Assembly (NCBI GenBank): GCA_947454295.1
Contig: CANGMO010000153.1
Span: 1 to 6,107 of the forward strand
Length of the DNA stretch: 6,107 bases
Reading direction: 5' to 3'
Source: Verrucomicrobiota bacterium
GTDB taxonomy: Bacteria > Verrucomicrobiota > Verrucomicrobiia > Limisphaerales > UBA9464
Shown piece by piece: positions 1-5,441 of the stretch (positions are counted from its first letter, which is position 1; every line of letters starts with the position of its first letter). The position numbers and the translations under genes are program-made. Below the pieces are notes generated by a model, which saw only the letters and a list, made by a program, of their open reading frames with translations, made no database searches and was not told where the DNA came from.

Positions 1-1
1 G

Positions 2-409
2 GAGGGAAAACTCAACCAAGGGACGCTCAATGGGTACTTCTGCGCCGGGCTTTTTGGGGAAAGCGACGCGGTCTTCATGGGGAAGCCGGGAGCCGACCGG
101 ATGGACCGCTACGTGGTGGAGACCCAGGGCGGGATGGGACAGGTGGCCAGCGAGGTGAGTCCCAAGATTGGCGAAACGGCCCTCCTCGTCATGAAGGTGG
201 AGATCCGGGAGGGGAATGATCGAATCACGCTGTTTGTGAACCCGACCCCGGGCAAGCCAGAGCCAGCCACGGGCGTCGTGAAACAGGACACGGATTTGGG
301 AGACTTGAAGGGCGTCGCCCTCTATTCCACCGGGGCGCATGTGGTGGATGAGCTGCGCATCGGCGGCAGCTTTGCCTCCGTGGTTCCGGAGGATCCGTCG
401 CTTCGCTGA
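2..409 (+). CDS. C-terminal part of a LamG/concanavalin A-like domain protein (5' truncated)
   Basis: The reading frame is open from base 2 to a TGA at 407-409, giving about 135 residues; the true start lies left of the window. The sequence shows alternating beta-strand-like segments, including KVEIREGNDRITLFVNP, then GVALYSTG, and it ends in DELRIGGSFASVVP. From family knowledge, an 'ETALLVMKVE..DRITLFVNPTPG' stretch followed by 'vDElRiGtsfadVtP' is the usual end of LamG-like jelly-roll domains in verrucomicrobial and planctomycete secreted proteins. Such proteins are normally exported and may bind glycans, but no catalytic residues or partner can be inferred from this fragment. There is no PEP-CTERM-type sorting tail: the protein stops a few residues after the domain. 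A hairpin follows the stop within 6 bases, so the gene probably ends its own transcript. The family call is fairly secure; the whole-protein function is unknown. Confidence 0.7.
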   Translation, partial: EGKLNQGTLNGYFCAGLFGESDAVFMGKPGADRMDRYVVETQGGMGQVASEVSPKIGETALLVMKVEIREGNDRITLFVNPTPGKPEPATGVVKQDTDLGDLKGVALYSTGAHVVDELRIGGSFASVVPEDPSLR

Positions 410-414
410 ACGTT

Positions 415-463
415 GGAGGTGCGACCGGGAATTGGGGTACCCATTCCCGTATCGCCAACCTCC
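415..463 (+). terminator. Imperfect hairpin after the first gene, terminator-like but without a T tract
   Basis: GGAGGT (415-420) pairs with ACCTCC (458-463), GCGA (421-424) with TCGC (452-455), and CGGGAAT (426-432) with ATTCCCG (443-449). That makes about 17 base pairs with two small bulges and a 10-base loop. It begins 6 bases after the TGA of the LamG-like gene. No run of T follows (CCGTCTGCTCAAATAG), so it is not a textbook intrinsic terminator. It could instead protect a 3' end or sit in the leader of the downstream kinase. Confidence 0.4.
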
Positions 464-479
464 CGTCTGCTCAAATAGA

Positions 480-491
480 GTGCGCGCGCAC
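480..491. promoter_or_regulatory. Perfect 12-base palindrome upstream of the kinase gene
   Basis: GTGCGCGCGCAC reads identically on both strands and lies 31 bases before the GTG start at 523, between the 415-463 hairpin and the gene. Its position suits an operator for a dimeric regulator. It is also pure alternating purine-pyrimidine sequence, which can favour left-handed DNA. No convincing -35/-10 pair is visible around it, and GC-rich DNA produces such palindromes by chance, so the operator role is only an inference. Confidence 0.25.
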
Positions 492-522
492 AAGGAGCGT
501 CGCGGCACAGGTCACTTACCGA

Positions 523-3291
523 GTGAATTTTCCCACAGAAAAACACGGCAATAGATGGGCACTGGGCGTTAGCGGCATCGCTTTCATGGCGCTGGTGTGG
601 CTCGGAACGGTGGGCTGGTTGAGTCGCGAGCCGGAAAACTGGCCGCGGAATCCGGTGGCGTGGTGGACGGCGGATGAACATTGGAGCCGGCCCCTGTGGC
701 CGATGAATCAAAACCTTTGGGGGGTCGCCCAGGTGGAGCGGGTCGAAGGGAACCCCGCCTTCCGCATCGAGATGCGCTCTCCGCCGGCCGGGGATGTGGT
801 CTCCCTCGGACGTTGGCGCGAGGCGAAGTCGGATTGGAGCCTGTCCCTGTTTGTTCGGATGGAGCCTCACTCCGAAGTGCTTCCGGATGTCCTGACGTTG
901 TTCAGTGCGATCGGAGATCATTTCGGGACCCAGATGACCCTCAATCGAGGGCGGCTGGTCGCCAGGCAGCCCATGGTTCGAAGTGGCCAGGAATTTGGAT
1001 CGCTCCTGTTCTCGGTGACCAATGCGGCCCAATTCCCGATCGCCACCTGGGTTCACGTCGCGCTGGTGCACCAACATGGCTGGCTGCGGCTGTTTCAGGA
1101 CGGAACCCTCTGCGGCGAGGTGTACACCCAGGAGGGAATATCGCCGCATCTTGCTGCGCTGTCGTTGGAGGGGGCGGCGGTGGGCACGATTGGCAAGGGG
1201 GCGGCTGTGGCTTACGACGATGTGGTCCTCTTCGATCATTCCCTGTCTGAAGTTGAGATGATGGCGATCGCCCGTGCCGGCCGGGGTGGGTGGGGAGATG
1301 CCATCCGGATGCAGAGGCTCGCCGATAGTGTCTGGCGAGCCGGTGGGCTCATATTGCTGGCGATTGGTTCGTTGGGGTTGATTTGGATTCTCGGCAGGCG
1401 TCGCGGCTTTTGGGCGGTCGGGATCCAGCTCCGGCGACCTCAGTATCGTGCGGTCCTTCTGACGGCGGTCGTCGGGCTGGTGACGACTTCGGTCATCGCG
1501 TGGGCGCTGTACGTTGAGGCGAAGGTTTCGGATGAACAGCAGTTCACGGACCGGTTGCACGCATTTACCGAGAAGGCCGATACGGATTTCGAACGCATCG
1601 TGGCGCTGTTGGAGCGCGCCCGGGACTGGGTGTCTGCCCAGTCCGACCTCAACCAGGAGGCGTGGGCGCTGTGGTTGAAGGTCAATCATGTTCCCCACGA
1701 CTTTGGAGATTACCTGGTGGGCGTTGGGTATGCCCTGCAGGTGTTGCCCGGTGAACTCAAGGCGCATGAGGCTGAGTGGGCTGGGAAACACCACTACCCC
1801 TACCGGATTTACCCAGCGATTACCCAATCCGTTCATCCACTCTCGACCCAACGGCTGAGTTGGAATCGGGAGAGTATCCTCCTGGGAGACCCGAGACTGC
1901 CGGTGGTGTTGTTTCAACCCGGGGATCTTCAAGATCCCTCATGGAGAACCAACGAAACCTTGGTGGGACGGGACCTGCTCACGCCGTACCCCAAGGATCC
2001 TCCCAGCCTGTCCGAGGCGAGCCGCCTCGTTTCAACCATTGTTGACGGCAATATTCAGCCGTCGCCGGTCATCGAAGTTTCGCCCGCAGCTTGGACCGGA
2101 CGCTCCATTTCCGGCATACGCATTCATGTCCCGCATACTACCGGCCCCGGGGACTATGCGGTCCTCAATGGGTCGCTTGGCCAGGTAAGCATGCCGGCGT
2201 CGCGTTGGAAGGGAGATGTGTTTGCCAGCGTCGATGGTCTGGCTTGGCTGCGCAGCTGGTATGCCGAGGATGCCTCTCCCTGGTTGGCGCTGCGGGTTTA
2301 TATGGGCGGCAACAGCGAGGAACGATCCGAGATCCTGGCAGATTCGGCCGACCTCACTCCCCATGCGAAATGGGATCCGCACGCGTATCTGTCCCGAACC
2401 CTTTCCATCCCGTTCTACCATCATCGGCTCATTGTGGATGTGTGCACCACGCCAGTGTTCGAGGCGCACTCAAAGCGCAATCGCCCCTGGTACGCGCTCG
2501 GCATCGGATCGGGATTCACGCTGCTGATGTCGGGGCTGCTGTTTGTCGAAGTGCGCGGGCGGGAGAAGGAGGCGGCTATTGCGGAGCAATTGCGGGTGGT
2601 GAACGCCGAGCTGGCACGCACCCAGCGCGAGCGCGAACGCCTGTCGCGCAACCTGCACGACGGCACCATCCAGAGCCTCTATGCGGTGGGCCTGCATCTT
2701 CAATATGCCGAGCGTCATCTGCCCGCTCCGGCGGAACGAAGCGCGCAGGGACTGGACGAGGGGAAGCGCCTGGTGCAGGAGACCATCGTGGAGCTGCGCG
2801 AGTTCCTGCTGTCGTTAAAGGATGAAACCGTCGGGACCCGGACCTATTCCCAAACCATCGACGATCTGGTGACGCGCTTGCGTCGGACCACCCCGATGGA
2901 GATCACACTCTCGGTCTCCCCGGAGTCCAGCGGCCTGCCGTCGTCAATGGTGGTCCAGCTGGTGCACATCACGCGTGAGGCACTCTCGAACGCGGTGCGT
3001 CATGGCTCCTGCCGCAACCTGTGGATCCGGCTCGAATCGGTATTGCACCTGGTTCCGGAAGCCGGCAGTGCGGCCTTCAGGTGGCGACTGCAAATCGAGG
3101 ACGACGGGGTGGGATTCGTGCCCCAGCAGTCCGGCTCAGGCGGCTTTGGCCTGCTGACCATGCGGGAGCGAACCGCGGAATTGAAGGGGACGCTGCAACT
3201 CGACTCGTCGCCCGGCCACGGGACGTGCGTGGTGGTCGAGTTCTCCGTCGATCCGCAATTGGGTCCGCTCAACCGGCCGCCGGTCGCATGA
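523..3291 (+). CDS. Membrane sensor histidine kinase with LamG-like and CHASE-like periplasmic domains (NarL/DesK class)
   Basis: This 922-residue protein should sense a signal outside the inner membrane, autophosphorylate, and pass phosphate to the regulators encoded next door. Hydrophobic spans near residues 12-33, 273-291, 309-330 and 656-675 give an N-in, four-span topology, supported by the arginine-rich loop at 291-309. The first periplasmic region (about 40-255) looks LamG-like: TWVHVALVHQHGWLRLFQDG at 175-194 and YDDVVLFDHSLSEVE at 231-245. The second (about 331-655) resembles a CHASE domain: a helical start, GVGYALQV near 400, GRDLL near 482 and GIRIHVP near 531. A short coiled coil (678-708) leads to HisKA_3, with RNLHDGTIQSL placing the phospho-accepting His at 712. 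HATPase_c follows, with the N box at 819-827 (Asn823), DDGVGF at 860-865 and GGFGLLTMRER at 873-883. The GTG start puts a complete first span at the N-terminus. The ATG at 586 would begin inside that span. No Shine-Dalgarno sequence is well placed; AAGGAG at 492-497 is too far upstream. The kinase class is secure, the CHASE assignment less so. Confidence 0.9.
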   Translation: MNFPTEKHGNRWALGVSGIAFMALVWLGTVGWLSREPENWPRNPVAWWTADEHWSRPLWPMNQNLWGVAQVERVEGNPAFRIEMRSPPAGDVVSLGRWREAKSDWSLSLFVRMEPHSEVLPDVLTLFSAIGDHFGTQMTLNRGRLVARQPMVRSGQEFGSLLFSVTNAAQFPIATWVHVALVHQHGWLRLFQDGTLCGEVYTQEGISPHLAALSLEGAAVGTIGKGAAVAYDDVVLFDHSLSEVEMMAIARAGRGGWGDAIRMQRLADSVWRAGGLILLAIGSLGLIWILGRRRGFWAVGIQLRRPQYRAVLLTAVVGLVTTSVIAWALYVEAKVSDEQQFTDRLHAFTEKADTDFERIVALLERARDWVSAQSDLNQEAWALWLKVNHVPHDFGDYLVGVGYALQVLPGELKAHEAEWAGKHHYPYRIYPAITQSVHPLSTQRLSWNRESILLGDPRLPVVLFQPGDLQDPSWRTNETLVGRDLLTPYPKDPPSLSEASRLVSTIVDGNIQPSPVIEVSPAAWTGRSISGIRIHVPHTTGPGDYAVLNGSLGQVSMPASRWKGDVFASVDGLAWLRSWYAEDASPWLALRVYMGGNSEERSEILADSADLTPHAKWDPHAYLSRTLSIPFYHHRLIVDVCTTPVFEAHSKRNRPWYALGIGSGFTLLMSGLLFVEVRGREKEAAIAEQLRVVNAELARTQRERERLSRNLHDGTIQSLYAVGLHLQYAERHLPAPAERSAQGLDEGKRLVQETIVELREFLLSLKDETVGTRTYSQTIDDLVTRLRRTTPMEITLSVSPESSGLPSSMVVQLVHITREALSNAVRHGSCRNLWIRLESVLHLVPEAGSAAFRWRLQIEDDGVGFVPQQSGSGGFGLLTMRERTAELKGTLQLDSSPGHGTCVVVEFSVDPQLGPLNRPPVA

Positions 3292-3332
3292 CGACGCGGC
3301 ACCCGATTCCTTTTCAGAGATTCCCATCCATC

Positions 3333-4064
3333 ATGATCCCCGAAACCCCACCCGTTCGAGTGCTGCTCACGGACGACCACGCCGTTGTCCGCATTGGGTT
3401 GAAAACCATCCTCGCCGAGGATCCCCGGCTCCAGATTGTTGGCGAGGCGGCCAACGGGGAGGAGTGTCTCCGACTGGTGCCGGTGCTGAAGCCGCAGGTC
3501 GTGTTGCTGGATCTTCGACTGCCGGACATTCCCGGATATGAAGTGTGCCGACGGTTGAAGCTGCTGCCCGAGCCGCCGGCGGTGCTGGTGCTCACGTCGT
3601 TTGCCGACGACCAGCTCGTGCTGGAGTCCATCAGCGCCGGGGCCGACGGGTATCTGCTGAAGGATTTTGAGCAGGCAGAACTGGCCGGAGCCATCACGCG
3701 TGTGGCGGCCGGTGGTTCGATCCTCGATCCTGTCATCGCCCGCAAGGTCATCGGCGTGGCGCGCAATGAAGAGCGCGGACGTTCCTCGAACTCGACGTTC
3801 CGGGTTGGCGCTGCCGGTGCCAATGGGAACGGGCATGGAAGCATGCATGCGAACGGCAGTGGAATCGGCCGCGGCCGCACCGATCGGCTCTCGCCGCAGG
3901 AGCAGCGCATCCTGAACCTTCTGGCGGACGGCAACACGAACAAGGAAATCGCCCTCGCGATGGGCCTCGGGGAAGGCACGGTTCGGAACTACCTAACGTC
4001 GGTGTTCACCAAGCTCGGCGTGGAAAACCGCACCGAGGCGGTGTCCTTGTGGTTGCGCAGGTAG
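3333..4064 (+). CDS. NarL/FixJ-family response regulator, copy 1 (REC + LuxR-type HTH)
   Basis: This 243-residue protein is the probable phosphorylation target of the kinase immediately upstream and a DNA-binding transcription regulator. The receiver domain (about 8-130) has the acidic pair Asp14-Asp15, phospho-accepting Asp60 in LLDLRLPD, Thr88 in LTSFADD and Lys110 in YLLKD, so all key residues are present. The LuxR-type helix-turn-helix fills about 181-243 (RLSPQEQRIL, TNKEIALAMGL, GTVRNYL, KLGVENRTEA). Between them lies a long flexible linker (about 145-180) rich in Gly, Asn, Ser and Ala, some 22 residues longer than in the second copy. I chose ATG 3333 because the resulting N-terminus aligns without a gap to that of copy 2. 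ATG 3288 is also in frame, adds 15 residues and overlaps the kinase stop as ATGA, so coupled translation from there is possible. Neither start has a clear Shine-Dalgarno sequence. Closeness to the kinase gene implies one operon. Confidence 0.92.
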   Translation: MIPETPPVRVLLTDDHAVVRIGLKTILAEDPRLQIVGEAANGEECLRLVPVLKPQVVLLDLRLPDIPGYEVCRRLKLLPEPPAVLVLTSFADDQLVLESISAGADGYLLKDFEQAELAGAITRVAAGGSILDPVIARKVIGVARNEERGRSSNSTFRVGAAGANGNGHGSMHANGSGIGRGRTDRLSPQEQRILNLLADGNTNKEIALAMGLGEGTVRNYLTSVFTKLGVENRTEAVSLWLRR

Positions 4065-4282
4065 TGAACGGTGGACCGCTAATGGTCGCCGCAGCGTTTC
4101 GCAGCCTTCTCGATGCAGCAACTGGGCGGCCCGGCTTCGTCGGAATCCGCGTCGAACGATCCTTAGTTCCGTGAAACCCCGGTTTGCAATTGGTGGCGCG
4201 TCCACGGGAGGAAGATCGGCATCGACATGACAATTGAGGTGCGGTCCAGACAGAGTCGGCACCGATGCCTCGTTGCTGATCC
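4065..4282 (+). other. Spacer between the two regulator genes, possibly holding a promoter
   Basis: I see no gene and no remnant of a second kinase in these 218 bases. At the left edge a weak hairpin is possible (GACC 4074-4077 with GGTC 4084-4087, short flanking pairs). The palindrome CAATTG occurs at 4187-4192 and 4231-4236, 44 bases apart, each followed by a GTG-containing G-rich run. At 218 bases the gap is long for an operon, so copy 2 may have its own promoter, but no confident -35/-10 pair is visible. Confidence 0.35.
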
Positions 4283-4948
4283 ATGACTGCGCCCGTCAGA
4301 CCGACTCGCATTCTCCTCACCGATGACCACGCCGTGGTTCGCATTGGGTTAAGAACCATTCTGACGGAGGATCCACGGCTGCAGATTGTGGGGGAGGCTC
4401 CGTCCGGCGCCGAATGCCTGAAACTGGTAGCCAGCCTGCGGCCGGATCTGGTGCTGCTGGATCTTCGGCTGCCCGACATTCCCGGCTTTGAAGTCTGTCG
4501 TCGTCTGAAGGCGCTTCCCACGCCACCTGCGGTGCTCGTTCTGACCTCCTTTGCCGATGATCAACTGGTGCTGGAAGCCATCAGCGCCGGTGCCGATGGC
4601 TACCTGCTCAAGGACTTTGAACAGACGGAACTCGCCAACTCCATCGTGCGCGTGGCCCAGGGGGGATCGATTCTGGATCCCATCATCGCGCGCAAGGTGC
4701 TGGGAGCGGCACGAAATGGCGGCCAGGGAGTGGCGGGAGTCCAGGGAATGGGAACTGGCCGTACAGACCGGTTGTCTCCGCAGGAGCAGCGCATTCTGAC
4801 CCTGCTGGCCGATGGCCATACCAACAAGGAAATCGCCTCGGCGATGGGATTGGGGGACGGCACCGTGCGCAACTACCTGACGGCGATCTTCACGAAACTG
4901 GGCGTAGAGAATCGGACCGAGGCGGTGGCGCTGTGGCTTCGTCGTTGA
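4283..4948 (+). CDS. NarL/FixJ-family response regulator, copy 2 (paralogue of the preceding gene)
   Basis: This 221-residue regulator has the same architecture as the one encoded at 3333-4064. The receiver domain carries Asp14-Asp15, phospho-accepting Asp60, Thr88 and Lys110. The LuxR-type HTH covers about 159-221. Hand alignment gives about 111 identities in the first 140 positions and 56 of the last 63. Differences cluster at the extreme N-terminus and in the linker, which is only about 14 residues here (145-158). The putative DNA-contact helix (GDGTVRNYLTAIFTKLG against GEGTVRNYLTSVFTKLG) is almost unchanged, so the two proteins probably bind the same or overlapping sites. No kinase gene of its own is adjacent, so the kinase at 523-3291 is the likely shared phosphodonor; this is inference. 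The ATG at 4283 is supported by alignment of N-termini. It lacks a recognisable Shine-Dalgarno sequence (CGTTGCTGATCC precedes it). Confidence 0.93.
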   Translation: MTAPVRPTRILLTDDHAVVRIGLRTILTEDPRLQIVGEAPSGAECLKLVASLRPDLVLLDLRLPDIPGFEVCRRLKALPTPPAVLVLTSFADDQLVLEAISAGADGYLLKDFEQTELANSIVRVAQGGSILDPIIARKVLGAARNGGQGVAGVQGMGTGRTDRLSPQEQRILTLLADGHTNKEIASAMGLGDGTVRNYLTAIFTKLGVENRTEAVALWLRR

Positions 4949-4984
4949 TTGGATCCGCGGACCGTGCCGGGTCGTGAGGAGCTC

Positions 4985-5015
4985 CGGCGTCCTTCAATCC
5001 TCCTTGGCGTCTTCG
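4985..5015 (+). repeat. Degenerate GGCGTCTT-type repeat, leftmost copy
   Basis: CGGCGTCCTT at 4985-4994 recurs exactly at 5109-5118. TTGGCGTCTT at 5004-5013 recurs exactly, inverted, as AAGACGCCAA at 5166-5175. These shared 10-mers tie this stretch to the inverted repeat pair about 100 bases downstream. The function is unknown; it looks like a decayed copy of a short intergenic repeat. Confidence 0.4.
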
Positions 5016-5109
5016 AAAGCAGATCATGCGGCGTCAATGCCGGACCAGTGTCGATCCTCCCGACGATGCGCCCGCGAATGGGAGGAATGTCACGGTCCCT
5101 TGGCGCTTC

Positions 5110-5173
5110 GGCGTCCTTGGCTTGATCACGTGGTCTGAGCCGGATGGGGTCACGCAAAAGCCGTAAAGACGCC
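5110..5173. repeat. Inverted pair of degenerate repeats able to form a 64-base stem-loop
   Basis: Pairing from outside in: GGCGTC (5110-5115) with GACGCC (5168-5173), TT (5117-5118) with AA (5166-5167), GGCTT (5119-5123) with AAGCC (5158-5162), and CGTGGTC (5129-5135) with GGTCACG (5148-5154), the last with two G-T wobbles. The right arm (TCACGCAAAAGCCGTAAAG and onward) resembles a 'TCACGCAAAGCCGCAAAGACGC' repeat that I recall from intergenic regions of several phyla including Verrucomicrobiota; that recollection is not verified here. The arms are imperfect, as expected of an old element or a structured RNA. Confidence 0.45.
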
Positions 5174-5180
5174 AATAAGT

Positions 5181-5250
5181 CGGCGGAATTCCGCCGGGTG
5201 GCGCGAGGCTCCCGCCGAAGCGGGTGCGTAGACGGCGGGTGGGACGCGTC
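5181..5250. repeat. Cluster of GC-rich palindromes
   Basis: CGGCGGAATTCCGCCG (5181-5196) is a perfect 16-base palindrome. CCCGC-CGAA-GCGGG (5211-5224) is a tight hairpin with a four-base loop, and it competes with CCCGCCG (5211-5217) pairing to CGGCGGG (5233-5239). GACGCGTC (5243-5250) is a further perfect palindrome. Together they could form mutually exclusive structures in RNA or serve as dimeric-protein sites in DNA. Without a T tract or a known consensus I cannot assign a role. Confidence 0.4.
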
Positions 5251-5441
5251 GCGGCGAGGAGCAACCCGTCCGCTCGCCCGGCTCATCAGGAGATTCGCCC
5301 TTCCGCCACTGTGGTTCGCGATGTGACCGGGGTGGTTGGTGACATGGGGTGGCGTGCAATCCGCCTCCTTCCGTCGGCGGCTACGGGTGGAGCCCGCCTC
5401 CGGAGCTTGCCCGATCGCCGGATGACGAGTACTTAGGTGCG

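Larger units (their letters stand above)
4949..5441. other. Repeat-rich intergenic region without a convincing gene
   Basis: No frame on either strand in this 493-base gap gives a recognisable protein. Open frames here are arginine- or proline-rich and look like GC-rich noise. From left to right I see: a weak hairpin GCCGG/CCGGC (4966-4988) just after copy 2 that could help end the transcript; a GGCGTCTT-type repeat (4985-5015); a short hairpin TCCTCCC/GGGAGGA (5055-5061 with 5080-5086); an inverted repeat pair (5110-5173); and a palindrome cluster (5181-5250). The promoter of the downstream lipoprotein gene is presumably in the right-hand 150 bases, but I cannot point to it. Confidence 0.55.

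Noticed and set aside
322..1932. Long open frame on the minus strand (536 codons) opposite the start of the kinase gene
   Set aside because: Its product is rich in Arg, Pro, His and Gln with no recognisable domain, and it overlaps a kinase whose frame carries clear membrane spans and motifs. High GC makes such antisense frames common.
2091..2825. Plus-strand open frame of 244 codons inside the kinase gene
   Set aside because: It lies in another frame over the CHASE and HisKA_3 coding sequence, has biased Arg/Gly/Ala/Cys composition, and shows no family motifs.
3000..3848. Minus-strand open frame of 282 codons across the kinase end and first regulator
   Set aside because: It is opposite two well-supported domains (HATPase_c and receiver) and has no recognisable protein features.
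4946..4970. GGATCCGCGGACC as an intrinsic terminator for the second regulator
   Set aside because: Only the inner TCCGCGGA is self-complementary, leaving no loop for a stable hairpin, and no T tract follows.
4985..5250. Possible CRISPR array
   Set aside because: The repeats are short, degenerate, in both orientations and unevenly spaced, with no constant repeat-spacer pattern and no cas genes nearby.
5144..5436. Short plus-strand open frames in the repeat-rich gap
   Set aside because: They are dominated by Arg, Gly and Pro, lack ribosome binding sites and coincide with inverted repeats, so coding is unlikely.
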